Positions 17,091 through 26,309 are shown, numbered from the stretch's first letter. The stretch: 31,691 nt of DNA from an uncultured Pseudomonas sp. (GCA_937863915.1 CALMID010000511.1:1-31691); one strand, 5' to 3'. Notes: generated by a model from the letters alone, not told the origin. Numbers and translations are program-made.

Positions 17091-20000
17091 ATGCTCCACC
17101 TGTATCACGCCAATGACCTGGAAAGCCTCGGCGAGCTGGCCGCCACGCTGCTCGCCCAGCCATTGAGCGATCCGCTGGCGCCGGCACGGGTGGTGGTGCC
17201 GAGCCAGGGCATGGGGCGCTGGCTGACACTGCAGCTGGCGCGTCGACAGGGCATCGTCATGCAGCTGGAAGTGCAACTGCCGGCCAGCTTCATCTGGCAG
17301 CTGGCGCGCGAAGTGCTGGGCGAGCTGCCGGCCACTTCGGCCTTCGACCCCAAGCCCCTGGCCTGGCGTGTGTACGACTGGCTATGCGAAACAGAAAACC
17401 TTGCCCGGGCGCCGCGCCTGGCGCATTACCTCGAAGGCGGCGACGAGCGCCGTCGGCTGACCCTGGCCACGCGCATCGCCGACGTGTTCGACCAGTACCT
17501 GTTGTACCGCGACGACTGGCTGGCCGCCTGGGAGCGTGGCGAGCGCCTGGACCTGGGCGCCGACGAGGACTGGCAGGCGCTGCTGTGGCACGAACTGACC
17601 AAGGACGGCCACCCGCACCGCGCGCGCCTGCTCGGCGAGCTGCTGGCCCGCCTGCACGACCCGCAGCCGCTGGCGCAGCTGCCCGAGCGCCTGGTGGTGT
17701 TCGGCATCAGCGCTCTGCCGCCGCACCACCTGCGCGTGTTCGAAGGCCTGGCGCAGCACTGCGAGGTGATCCTCTTCGCCCTCAACCCTTGCCGCGAGGC
17801 CTGGGGCGATATCCGCGATATCCGTGAGCTGGCCCGCCTGCCCGAACCGTCGGTAGACGATTGGTATCTGGACGTGGGCCATCCCCTGCTGGCCAGCCTG
17901 GGCAAGCAGGGGCGCGACTTCTTCGACAGCCTGTTCAGCCTGAGCGGCCAGGAAACCGGGCTCTACCCCGAGGATCAGGACCTGCACGATGACAGCCTGC
18001 TGCATGCCCTGCAGCAGGACATCCTGCGCCTGCACAGCCGCTCCGCCGACGAGCGCCTGGCGTTGCGCGAGGACGACCGCTCGCTGGAGCTGCATGTCTG
18101 CCATTCGCCGCTGCGCGAGGTCGAGGTACTGCACGACCAGTTGCTCGCCCGCTTCGCCGCCGACCCGTCCCTGACGCCCGATCAGGTGGTGGTACTGACG
18201 CCGGACATCGAACGCTATGCACCCTTTATCGAAGCGGTTTTTTCAGTAACTCCGGGCACGGCCCGCGAAGGCGTTCCGCGCATCCCCTTCAGCCTGGCAG
18301 ACCGCAGCCTGCGCGCGGAACTGCCGCTGATCGAGGCCTTCCTCGCCCTGCTCGACCTGGCGCAAAGCCGCTTCGCCGCCGAACAGCTGCTCGGCTGGCT
18401 GGAGCTGCCGGCCATCGCCCGCCGCGCCGGCATAGAGGCCGAGGATCTGCCACTGCTGCGCGACTGGCTGCGTGAGGCCGGCGTGCGCTGGGGCCGGGAT
18501 GGCGAACATCGCGGTCGCCTGGGCCTGCCGGCCGAGCAAGCTTTTACCTGGCAACAGGGCCTGGACCGCCTGCTGCTGGGCTTCGCCGCGCCGCCGCAAC
18601 TGGCCGGCAACGCGCCCCCTTTGCTGGGCGAAAGCTGGCCGCTGGACGCACTGGAAGGCGCGCGCGGCCAACTGCTCGGTGCCTTGGCCGGCTTCGTCCA
18701 GCGCCTGGCCGGCTGGGCCGACGAACTGGCACGCCCCAGGCCGCTGGCCGAATGGGCCGACAGCCTGCAACTGCTGATCGACAGCCTGTTCGACGAGCAG
18801 GAAGCCGGCGACACCCTGCTGCTGTTGAGCAAGGCCTGCGCCGCCCTGCGCGATCAGGCCGCAGCCGCCGGCATCATCCGCGACATTCCCATCGAACTGG
18901 TACGCGACCGCCTGGTGGCGGCGCTGGACCAGGGCTCCGGCGCCTCGGGCTTTCTCACCGGCATGGTCACCTTCTGCAGCATGGTGCCCATGCGCAGCCT
19001 GCCGTTCCGCCACGTCTGCCTGCTCGGTCTGGACGACGGCGCCCTGCCCCGGCGCACCCCGGCCGCCGGTTTCGATCTGATCGCGCAGAAGCCCCGGCGC
19101 GGCGACCGCGCGCGGCGCCTGGACGACCGCTACCTGTTTCTGGAAATCCTCCTGTCGGCGCGCGACGGCCTGTACCTCAGCTACGTGGGCCGCGATGCCC
19201 GCGACAACGCGCACCTACCGCCCTCGGTGCTGGTCAGCGAGCTGCTCGATGCCGTCGATATGACAGCAGTCTCTGCACAGGGCACGCCGCCGAGCCAAGC
19301 CATCACCATTGCCCACCCGCTGCAGCCCTTCGCCCCCGGCAATTTCGCCGAAGGCCGACGCGCCGGTTACGCCGCACCCTGGTTCCGCGCCGCCGAGCGC
19401 CTGGCGCAAGCACCGAGCGAAGCCCTGGCGCCGTTCCGCCACCGCCTGCCGCCACCCGACGAGGACTGGCTGACCCTGGAGCCGAGCCAACTGATCCACT
19501 GTTTCAAGCACCCGGCGCGCTACCTCTTGGAACAGCGTCTGGGCCTGCGTCTGGCGCAGAGCGAGGAGGTACTGGCCGGCGACGAACCCTTCAGCGTCGA
19601 GTGGACCGCCCAGCACGGTCTGCGCCAGTTGGCCCTGCAGGCGGTGGAAAGTGGCTGGAGCGAGGCCGACGAGCGCCGCGTGGCCGCTGCCGCAGGCTGG
19701 CTGCCGGTGGGCGAGCTGGGTCAGGCGCACTGGGGACAGATTCGCGGGCCGATCCGCGCCTTCGCCCCGACCCTGTTCGACGAGCGACCGGCCGATGCCG
19801 CCCAGCCACTGCTGGTGGATATCCGCCTGGCTGGCGTGCGCATCCACGGCTGGCTGGAAGGCGTCACCCGCGAGGGGCTGTTCGACTACCGCCTGCGTGA
19901 TCTCGGCGCCTGGGAGCTGGCGCCCTTCTGGCTGCGCCACCTGCTGCTCAATGCCAGCGCCACGCCCGGCATCGCCCGCGAGAGCCGGCTGCTGTCGCCG

Positions 20001-20351
20001 AAGAGCGAATGGCGCCTGGGCCCGCTGGCCGATCCGCTGATGTTGCTCAAGCCCTGGCTGGAGGCCTACCGGGAGGCGCTCTGCGCACCGCTGCCGGTAT
20101 TCGCCAAGTGCAGCCACGGCTACGCCCACAAGTGGCGCCATCCCGGCCGCAAGGAACCGCAGGACGCCGCACGCGCCGAGGCGCGGGTGATGTGGGAAGG
20201 CAACGACTACTTCACCGGCGAAGGTCAGGACCCGTGGAATGCCCTGGCCTTCCGCGACTGCGACCCGCTGGACGAGCGCTTCGAGGCGCTGGCCGAGGTC
20301 CTCTACGGCCCGGCGCTGGATGCCCTGCAGGGCGAGGAGGAAGACGCATGA
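17091..20351 (+). CDS. recC: Exodeoxyribonuclease V subunit gamma (RecC)
   Basis: Chi-recognition and scaffold subunit of RecBCD, 1,086 residues (E. coli RecC has 1,122). The N-terminus MLHLYHANDLESL parallels E. coli MLRVYHSNRLDVL, followed by PSQGMGRWL and LPASFIWQL, all typical. RecC has the fold of an SF1 helicase and a PD-(D/E)xK nuclease but is inactive, so no Walker motif is expected and none is seen. I chose ATG 17091 rather than 17082 because GAAGGG stands 9 nt upstream of it and the family aligns there. The stop overlaps the recB start (ATGA), so translation is coupled. The divergent 192-bp region to the PilT/PilU-like gene should hold its promoter; I could not place it and saw no LexA box. 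Confidence 0.95.
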   Translation: MLHLYHANDLESLGELAATLLAQPLSDPLAPARVVVPSQGMGRWLTLQLARRQGIVMQLEVQLPASFIWQLAREVLGELPATSAFDPKPLAWRVYDWLCETENLARAPRLAHYLEGGDERRRLTLATRIADVFDQYLLYRDDWLAAWERGERLDLGADEDWQALLWHELTKDGHPHRARLLGELLARLHDPQPLAQLPERLVVFGISALPPHHLRVFEGLAQHCEVILFALNPCREAWGDIRDIRELARLPEPSVDDWYLDVGHPLLASLGKQGRDFFDSLFSLSGQETGLYPEDQDLHDDSLLHALQQDILRLHSRSADERLALREDDRSLELHVCHSPLREVEVLHDQLLARFAADPSLTPDQVVVLTPDIERYAPFIEAVFSVTPGTAREGVPRIPFSLADRSLRAELPLIEAFLALLDLAQSRFAAEQLLGWLELPAIARRAGIEAEDLPLLRDWLREAGVRWGRDGEHRGRLGLPAEQAFTWQQGLDRLLLGFAAPPQLAGNAPPLLGESWPLDALEGARGQLLGALAGFVQRLAGWADELARPRPLAEWADSLQLLIDSLFDEQEAGDTLLLLSKACAALRDQAAAAGIIRDIPIELVRDRLVAALDQGSGASGFLTGMVTFCSMVPMRSLPFRHVCLLGLDDGALPRRTPAAGFDLIAQKPRRGDRARRLDDRYLFLEILLSARDGLYLSYVGRDARDNAHLPPSVLVSELLDAVDMTAVSAQGTPPSQAITIAHPLQPFAPGNFAEGRRAGYAAPWFRAAERLAQAPSEALAPFRHRLPPPDEDWLTLEPSQLIHCFKHPARYLLEQRLGLRLAQSEEVLAGDEPFSVEWTAQHGLRQLALQAVESGWSEADERRVAAAAGWLPVGELGQAHWGQIRGPIRAFAPTLFDERPADAAQPLLVDIRLAGVRIHGWLEGVTREGLFDYRLRDLGAWELAPFWLRHLLLNASATPGIARESRLLSPKSEWRLGPLADPLMLLKPWLEAYREALCAPLPVFAKCSHGYAHKWRHPGRKEPQDAARAEARVMWEGNDYFTGEGQDPWNALAFRDCDPLDERFEALAEVLYGPALDALQGEEEDA

Positions 20352-23300
20352 ACGCCCCACTCGACCTGCTCCGCGACAGCTTCGCCGGGCGCAGCCTGAT
20401 CGAGGCCAGCGCCGGCACCGGCAAGACCTGGACGCTCACGGCACTTTACGCCCGGATGTTGCTGCAGGAGCAGCTGTCGGTCGGGCAGATTCTGGTGGTC
20501 ACCTACACCACCGCCGCCACCGCCGAGCTGCGCGAGCGCATCCGCAAACGCCTGGCCGAGCTGCTGGCTGTCTATGAACAGGGCCACGGCAGCGATGCCC
20601 TGCTCAATGCCCTGCACGACCAGTATCCGGGCGATGCCAATCGCCGCCGCCTGCTGCTGGCGGTGCACGGCTTCGACGAAGCGGCCATCTTCACCATCCA
20701 CGGTTTCTGCCAGCGCGCCCTGCAGGACGCCGCCTTCGAGGCCGGCGGCGACTTCGACAACGAGCTGTCCAGCGACGACCGCGAGATTCTCGATGCGCTG
20801 ATCGCCGACCTCTGGCGCCATGAGCTGGCCAGTGCCGAGCCGGAATGGGCGGCCTTTATCGCGCAGAAGAAGATCACCCCGCAGCAGTTGCGTGGCCAGT
20901 TGCGCAGCCATCTGGGTAAGCCCTTCCTGCGCATCGAGCCGGCACCTGCCGCACAGGCCAACATGGCGCCGCTGCGCGCCGCCTGGCAGCACGCCCAGGC
21001 CTTCTGGCAGCGCGACAGCGCCGCCTGGCTGGAGCAGCTGAAAGCCTTTGACGGCTTCAAGAGCAACATGTGCGACGCCAGCAAGCTGGCGGCCTGGCAG
21101 GCCGTGCTTGATGGTTATTTCAGCGACGCGGCGGCGCTTTTCGGTGAGCGCGATGCCTTGCAGCGGCTGTCCCGCGACGGCCTGCTGCGCGCGGCGAAGA
21201 AGGGCGCCAGCGTGCCGGACAGCCCGCTGGCCGACGCCCTGCAGGGGCTGGTCGAAGCGCTGGCGGCCAGCCAGCCGGAGGCCGAACGCCGGCTGATCGA
21301 CCTCAAGGTGCGGCTGATCGCCCAGCTCAACGAACAGCTGCCGGCGCGCAAGGCGGCCCAGCGCATCCTCGCTTTCGACGACCTGCTCAACCGCCTGAAC
21401 GACGCCCTGCAGGGCGAAGGCGGCGCCACCCTGGCCGCCGCCCTGCGCCGGCAGTACCCGTTGGCGCTGATCGACGAATTCCAGGACACCGACCCGATCC
21501 AGTACCGGATCTTCCGCAGCGTCTACGAGAGCGAGGGCGACTTGTGTTTTGTGGGTGACCCCAAGCAGGCCATCTATGCCTTCCGTGGCGCCGACCTGGC
21601 CACCTACCTCAAGGCCCGCGAAGAAGCGGCGCGGCAGTACAGCCTGACCACCAACCACCGCTCCACGCCGGCACTGATCGGTGCGCTGAATCAGCTGTTC
21701 GACCGCCCCACGCCGTTCGCCGAACAGGATCTGGACTACCCAACCGTGGGCGCCAGCAGCAAGGCGCGCGCACAGCTGGTGCTGCCAGAGCCGCTGCCGC
21801 CGCTGGGCCTGGTGTGGCTTGGCGACGAGCCGCTGACCAAGGGCCAGGCCAGCAATCTGGCCGCCCAGGACTGTGCACGGCGCATCGCCGCCCTGCTCGC
21901 CGCCAGCCATGCCGGGCAGGCCTATTTCGATGAGCCGGACGGAGCCAGAAGGCCGCTCAAGGGCGGCGATATCGCCGTGCTGGTCGCCAGCCACAAGCAG
22001 GCCGGGGAGATCGCTGCCGAGCTGTCGGCACGCGGCGTGCCCAGTGTGCGTCGCGGCAAGGAGAGCGTGTGGCACAGCGAGGAGGCCGGCGAGCTGGCCG
22101 CCGTACTGGCTGCCTATGCCGAGCCCGGCCGCGAGGGCGTGCTGCGCCATGCCCTGGCCACCCGCCTGCTGGGGCGCGACGCCGAGGCGCTGGCGCGCTG
22201 CCAGGACGATGCCCAGGAGTGGGATGCCGAGCGCGAGCGCGCCGAAAGCTTCCATCAGCTGTGGCAGCAGCAGGGTTTCCTGCGCGCCTTCCGCGCGTGG
22301 CTGGATCAGGAAGGTGTAGCCGGGCGCCTGCTGGCGCTGGTCGACGGCGAACGCCGGCTGACCAACCTGCTGCACCTGGCCGAACTGCTGCAGGCGCAGA
22401 GCCTGCTGCGTCCGGGACTGGAACCGCTGCTGGCCTGGTTCGCCGCCCAGCGCGCCGCCGAGAGCCACGGAGAGGACGCCCTGCTGCGTCTGGAGAGCGA
22501 TGCCGAGCGGGTGCAGATCGTCACCATCCACACCTCCAAGGGCCTGGAGTACCCGCTGGTGTTCTGCCCCTACCTGTGGGACGGGCGCCTGCTGGGCAAG
22601 AACACCGACACCGCGACCTGCCACGATGAACACGGCCAGCCGCTGCTCGATCTGGGTGGCGATCGGCTCGATGAGCATGTGGAGGCGGCACGGCGCGAGA
22701 GCTTCGCCGAGAAGCTGCGCCTGACCTACGTGGCCCTGACCCGCGCCCGCGACCACCTCTGGCTGCACTGGGGGCCGGTGGACTGCAAGCCCAGTAAGGA
22801 CGGCGTGCTGGCCACCGAAAGCCTGGCCAGCAGCGCCCTCGCCTGGCTGCTGCATGGTCGTCACTTGCCGGGCGCCGATGCCCTGGGCGAGCTCAACGAG
22901 CATCTGCGCCAAGCCAGCCCGCAGGGCCTGCTGGGCGAGCTGAACGCACTGGTGGCGGCCAGCGCAGGACGCATGGCCGTGCTGCCGCTGCAGATGGCTG
23001 AGGCCAGCGCCGCCGGCGAATCCCGCGCCGAGCCACCACAGCAACTGGCGCAGCTCTCGCGCAGCCTGACCAGCGCCTGGCGCATGGGCAGCTTCTCGGG
23101 TCTGGCCGCCGACCAGCACCACGAAGCACCGGACCGCGACCAGCTTGCCGCGCCGGCCAGCCGCGAGCCGGGCACGGGCTTCTTCGCCTTCCCTCGCGGC
23201 GCCCGCGCCGGCACCTGTCTGCATGCCATCCTCGAAGACTGGATGCGCGGCAAGGGCGAACTGGCCGCGCTGGTCGAGCAGCAATTGCAGGAACACGGCC

Positions 23301-23884
23301 TGCCGCTGGACTGGCAGGCCATCGCCACCGAGCAGCTGCAGCGGGTGCTGGACACCAACCTCGATGGCGTCGGCCTGCGCCTGTCGGCCCTCGACCCGGC
23401 GCGCCGGCTGCCCGAACTGGGTTTCACCTTCCCGCTGCGCAACCTGGCCATCGCGCCGCTGCGCGCCCTCCTGCAGGACCCGGCCCACGGTCTGCCGCAG
23501 GCGATGCGCGAGGCGGCCGGGAGCCTCAACTTCGACCTCCTCAACGGTTTCATGAAGGGCTTCATCGACCTGACCTTCGAGCACGCCGGACGCTGGTACA
23601 TCCTCGACTACAAGTCCAACTGGCTCGGCCCTGACGCCAGCTACTACGGCGGCGAACGCCTGGAGCAGGCCATCGCCGGCGCGCACTACTACCTGCAGTA
23701 CCTGATCTACCTGGTGGCGCTGCGCCGCTTCCTGCGCCTGCGCCTGGCGGACTTCGACGACAGCCAGCTGGGCGGTGCCTGGTACCTGTTCCTGCGCGGC
23801 ATGCCCGAGGCCGGCGTGTACTTCCAGCGCCCGCAGGACAACCTGCTGGATGCGCTGGACCGACTCTTTGCGGAGGGCGCGTGA
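20348..23884 (+). CDS. recB: Exodeoxyribonuclease V subunit beta (RecB), helicase-nuclease
   Basis: 3'-5' SF1 helicase and sole nuclease of RecBCD, 1,178 residues (E. coli 1,180). Helicase motifs: Walker A ASAGTGKT (20-27), motif II LIDEFQDTDPIQ, motif IV/V region IVTIHTSKGLEYPLVF, and motif VI LTYVALTRAR. The C-terminal nuclease domain has GFIDLTF with Asp1074 and LDYKSN with Asp1087/Lys1089, which correspond to E. coli Asp1067, Asp1080 and Lys1082, so the nuclease should be active. The ATG at 20348 overlaps the recC stop. The recB stop shares bases with the recD start (TGATG at 23882-23886), and GGAGGG inside the recB 3' end serves as the recD ribosome site. Confidence 0.97.
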   Translation: MNAPLDLLRDSFAGRSLIEASAGTGKTWTLTALYARMLLQEQLSVGQILVVTYTTAATAELRERIRKRLAELLAVYEQGHGSDALLNALHDQYPGDANRRRLLLAVHGFDEAAIFTIHGFCQRALQDAAFEAGGDFDNELSSDDREILDALIADLWRHELASAEPEWAAFIAQKKITPQQLRGQLRSHLGKPFLRIEPAPAAQANMAPLRAAWQHAQAFWQRDSAAWLEQLKAFDGFKSNMCDASKLAAWQAVLDGYFSDAAALFGERDALQRLSRDGLLRAAKKGASVPDSPLADALQGLVEALAASQPEAERRLIDLKVRLIAQLNEQLPARKAAQRILAFDDLLNRLNDALQGEGGATLAAALRRQYPLALIDEFQDTDPIQYRIFRSVYESEGDLCFVGDPKQAIYAFRGADLATYLKAREEAARQYSLTTNHRSTPALIGALNQLFDRPTPFAEQDLDYPTVGASSKARAQLVLPEPLPPLGLVWLGDEPLTKGQASNLAAQDCARRIAALLAASHAGQAYFDEPDGARRPLKGGDIAVLVASHKQAGEIAAELSARGVPSVRRGKESVWHSEEAGELAAVLAAYAEPGREGVLRHALATRLLGRDAEALARCQDDAQEWDAERERAESFHQLWQQQGFLRAFRAWLDQEGVAGRLLALVDGERRLTNLLHLAELLQAQSLLRPGLEPLLAWFAAQRAAESHGEDALLRLESDAERVQIVTIHTSKGLEYPLVFCPYLWDGRLLGKNTDTATCHDEHGQPLLDLGGDRLDEHVEAARRESFAEKLRLTYVALTRARDHLWLHWGPVDCKPSKDGVLATESLASSALAWLLHGRHLPGADALGELNEHLRQASPQGLLGELNALVAASAGRMAVLPLQMAEASAAGESRAEPPQQLAQLSRSLTSAWRMGSFSGLAADQHHEAPDRDQLAAPASREPGTGFFAFPRGARAGTCLHAILEDWMRGKGELAALVEQQLQEHGLPLDWQAIATEQLQRVLDTNLDGVGLRLSALDPARRLPELGFTFPLRNLAIAPLRALLQDPAHGLPQAMREAAGSLNFDLLNGFMKGFIDLTFEHAGRWYILDYKSNWLGPDASYYGGERLEQAIAGAHYYLQYLIYLVALRRFLRLRLADFDDSQLGGAWYLFLRGMPEAGVYFQRPQDNLLDALDRLFAEGA

Positions 23885-25824
23885 TGCCTCATCCCCTCAC
23901 CCCGACCCTCTCCCCAACCGGGAGAGGGAGTCATGCCGATGGCGCAACTCCGATGCCCCCCTCTGCCGCCAGCGGGAGAGGAGCCGGGGGTGAGGGTTGG
24001 CCCCTCGGCCCGCTGGAGCGGGCGCTGCTCGGCAGCCTGCGCCGTCTGGAACCCCAGGCGCCAGACTCGGTACTGGCCGCCGCCGCGCTGTGCTGTGCGG
24101 CGCTGGGTAATGGCGATGTGTGCCTGCCGCTGCGCCGTCTGGCCGGCACCTCGCCCTGGCCCGAGCAGGATTTCCGCCTGCCGGCACTGGCGCAATGGCG
24201 TGGCGAGCTGGAGACCAGCGCCCTGGTTGGCGCGCCCGGCGATTTCGCCCCGCTGATCCTCGATGACGAGCGTCTGTACCTGGCGCGCTACCACGCCTAC
24301 GAGGTGCAGCTGGCGTCCCAGCTGCTGCGCCGCGCCGCCCTGCGACCGGAGGTCGACGAGGCACGCCTGAGCGAGTCACTGGCCCGGCTGTTCGCCTTCA
24401 ACGACGGCGCCCAGCCGCCCGACTGGCAGCGCATCGCCGCGGCCCAGGCGGTGCGCCGCCAGCTGGCGGTGATCTCCGGCGGCCCCGGCACCGGCAAGAC
24501 CACCACCGTGGTGCGCCTGCTCGCCGCTCTGCTTGAACAGCCCGGCGGCGAGCGCCTGGCCATCGGCCTGGCCGCCCCCACCGGCAAGGCCGCCGCGCGC
24601 ATGGCCGAGGCCATCCGCAAGGCCAAATCCGAGGATCTTCCAGCGGCCCAAAGGCTTCCGCTGGCCGATGAACTCAAGGCGCTGCTGCCCGAGGAGGCAC
24701 GCACCCTGCACCGCCTGCTCGGCAGTCGCGGCGACTCGCCGGCGGTGCGTCATCACGCGGCCAATCCGCTGCCGCTGGACGTGCTGGTGGTGGACGAGGC
24801 CTCGATGGTCGACCTGGCACTGATGGCCAAGCTGCTCGACGCCCTGCCACCGAATGCCCGGCTGATCCTGCTGGGCGACAAGGACCAGCTCTGTGCGGTG
24901 GAAGCCGGCGCGGTGTTCGCCGAGCTGTGCGAAGGACGTGGCCTGGATACCCAGGCCGCCGCCGAGATCGAGCGACTGACCGGCCAACCGGTGCCACCCG
25001 GCACGCCAACCTCGCAGCTCGGAGAAGCTGTGGTGCTGCTGACCCACAGCCACCGTTTTGCCGGTAACAGCGGCATCGGCGAACTGGCGCGGCGCATCAA
25101 CAGCGGTGATGCACCGGGCACCCTGGCCCTGCTGCAGGAAGCGCGCGCCGACCTGAGCTGGCATGCCGAACCACAGCTCAATGAGCTACACCGCCGGCTG
25201 CTGGAGGGTTACGCGCCCTACCTCGCCGCCGCCCGGACAGGCGATCCGGCCCTGGCCTTTGACGCCTTCAATGCCTTCCGCGTGCTGACTGCTCAGCGCG
25301 AGGGTGCCTGGGGTGTGGCCGGACTTAACGAAGCGCTGGAGGCGCGCTTCCGCCGCCAACCGGGCGAACGCTGGTACACCGGCCGCGCGGTGATGGTGCG
25401 GCAGAACGATTACGCCCTGGGCCTGTTCAATGGCGACATCGGCCTGTGCCTGAACACGCCTAATGGCCTGCGCGTGTTCTTCGAGGCCGAGGCAGGGTTT
25501 CGCGCCTTCGCCCCCGCGCGCCTGCCCAGCCATGACAGCGCCTTCGCCATGACCGTGCACAAGAGCCAGGGCTCGGAGTTCGCCCAGGTCTTGCTGGTCC
25601 TGCCGGAAACGCCCAGCCCGCTGCTGACCCGCAGCCTGTTCTACACCGGCATCACCCGCGCCAAGCAGCAGGTGGAAATCTGGGGGCTGCCCGCGCGCCT
25701 GCTGGAGGCGGTCAACACCCGCGCCGAACGCGCCGCCGGCCTGGCCGAGCGGCTGGCGCTGCCGGACGCGATTCGACCGGATGTTGCGCCGGCCAAGACG
25801 GAGCAGCTGGGGCTGTTCGACTGA
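23884..25824 (+). CDS. recD: Exodeoxyribonuclease V subunit alpha (RecD), 5'-3' helicase with a repeat-derived N-terminal extension
   Basis: SF1B helicase subunit of RecBCD, 646 residues. Motifs: Walker A GGPGTGKT (199-206), motif Ia LAAPTGKAAARM, motif II VVDEASMVDL, motif III LLGDKDQL, TVHKSQGSEF and YTGITRAK, all intact. The recognisable RecD sequence begins around residue 39-41 (PLGPLERALL). The 38 residues before it (PHPLTPTLSPTGRG...GRGAGGEG) are encoded by a REP-like palindromic element. Removing them leaves about 608 residues, the length of E. coli RecD. ATG 23884 has GGAGGG 6 nt upstream; GTG 23881 would be only 3 nt from it. An internal in-frame ATG at 23953 has no ribosome site. 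Third gene of the recCBD transcript; its stop overlaps the next start (TGATG). Confidence 0.93.
   Translation: MPHPLTPTLSPTGRGSHADGATPMPPSAASGRGAGGEGWPLGPLERALLGSLRRLEPQAPDSVLAAAALCCAALGNGDVCLPLRRLAGTSPWPEQDFRLPALAQWRGELETSALVGAPGDFAPLILDDERLYLARYHAYEVQLASQLLRRAALRPEVDEARLSESLARLFAFNDGAQPPDWQRIAAAQAVRRQLAVISGGPGTGKTTTVVRLLAALLEQPGGERLAIGLAAPTGKAAARMAEAIRKAKSEDLPAAQRLPLADELKALLPEEARTLHRLLGSRGDSPAVRHHAANPLPLDVLVVDEASMVDLALMAKLLDALPPNARLILLGDKDQLCAVEAGAVFAELCEGRGLDTQAAAEIERLTGQPVPPGTPTSQLGEAVVLLTHSHRFAGNSGIGELARRINSGDAPGTLALLQEARADLSWHAEPQLNELHRRLLEGYAPYLAAARTGDPALAFDAFNAFRVLTAQREGAWGVAGLNEALEARFRRQPGERWYTGRAVMVRQNDYALGLFNGDIGLCLNTPNGLRVFFEAEAGFRAFAPARLPSHDSAFAMTVHKSQGSEFAQVLLVLPETPSPLLTRSLFYTGITRAKQQVEIWGLPARLLEAVNTRAERAAGLAERLALPDAIRPDVAPAKTEQLGLFD
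23887..24000. repeat. REP-like double-palindrome element inside the 5' end of recD
   Basis: The outer arms are a perfect 10-bp inverted repeat, CCCTCACCCC (23894-23903) and GGGGTGAGGG (23987-23996). Inside lie two hairpins: CCCTCTCCC / GGGAGAGGG (23906-23914 and 23920-23928, 5-nt loop) and, near 23960-23982, CCTCTGCC / GGGAGAGG with one mismatch. Two head-to-head units like this are the layout of REP doublets (BIME/REPIN type). The translated form, ending GRGAGGEG, is one I recognise as a frequent spurious product of intergenic repeats in Proteobacteria. Here the frame stays open right through. A 13-nt match recurs at 28926-28938. Confidence 0.88.
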
Positions 25825-26264
25825 TGAAATGGCTGTTCTGGGCGATCTGGGCGCTGCTCAGCCTGGGCCTGGGGAGCGCGGCGCTCCTGGCTGTGATCCG
25901 CAATCCTGAGTGGCGCAACCTGATCTGGCTGCTGGGGCTGCTCTACTACGCCGCGCTGTTCGCCCTCCTGTTGCGCGAAGGGTATCGACCCTGGGGGCGA
26001 CTGGCGCCCTCACGGATGCCGGAGCTGATCAGCCTGATACTGCTGCCGGCGGCGGCCATGCCGCTCCATGAGGCATGGCAGATAATCGAGCAGGGCCTCT
26101 ATTCAGGAACGCCCTCGGGGCATCGCCTGCTGTCCTATCTGGGACCGCAACTGCTGCTCTGGCTGCAGGAACTCTTTGGCCACTGGGCCCCGGCTCTGGT
26201 GCTGTTGGCACTGGGACTGTCGTGGGCCGGTTTCTGGCTCAGCCTGCTGCTGCGTCGCCAATAG
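25824..26264 (+). CDS. Small hypothetical membrane protein, overlapping recD
   Basis: Protein of 146 residues that I do not recognise. Hydrophobic stretches at about 4-24, 32-50, 66-80 and 118-142 suggest three or four membrane helices with short loops. The C-terminus is basic (LLLRRQ), as expected for a cytoplasmic tail. The ATG shares its A with the recD stop (TGATG), so it is probably co-translated as the fourth gene of the recCBD transcript, and an intrinsic terminator follows 3 nt after its stop. Base composition is like its neighbours. In P. aeruginosa I recall sbcCD following recD, so this neighbour is not universal. No catalytic motif is visible. Confidence 0.75.
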   Translation: MKWLFWAIWALLSLGLGSAALLAVIRNPEWRNLIWLLGLLYYAALFALLLREGYRPWGRLAPSRMPELISLILLPAAAMPLHEAWQIIEQGLYSGTPSGHRLLSYLGPQLLLWLQELFGHWAPALVLLALGLSWAGFWLSLLLRRQ

Positions 26265-26266
26265 CA

Positions 26267-26291
26267 GAAAGCCCGCACAAGGCGGGCTTTC
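26267..26291. terminator. Bidirectional intrinsic terminator between the recCBD operon and the PuuD-like gene
   Basis: A perfect 10-bp stem GAAAGCCCGC / GCGGGCTTTC (26267-26276 and 26282-26291, loop ACAAG). A-rich and T-rich ends make it usable from both directions, ending the recCBD transcript and the convergent minus-strand gene. Confidence 0.88.
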
Positions 26292-26309
26292 CGGTAGAGC
26301 ACGGCAGGC

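Noticed and set aside
20303..23686. Very long open frame (1,127 codons) on the minus strand opposite recB
   Set aside because: It is the antisense of recB, whose motifs are intact. High third-position GC removes stops from the opposing frame. The translation is low-complexity Gln/Ala/Gly/Val-rich with no domain.
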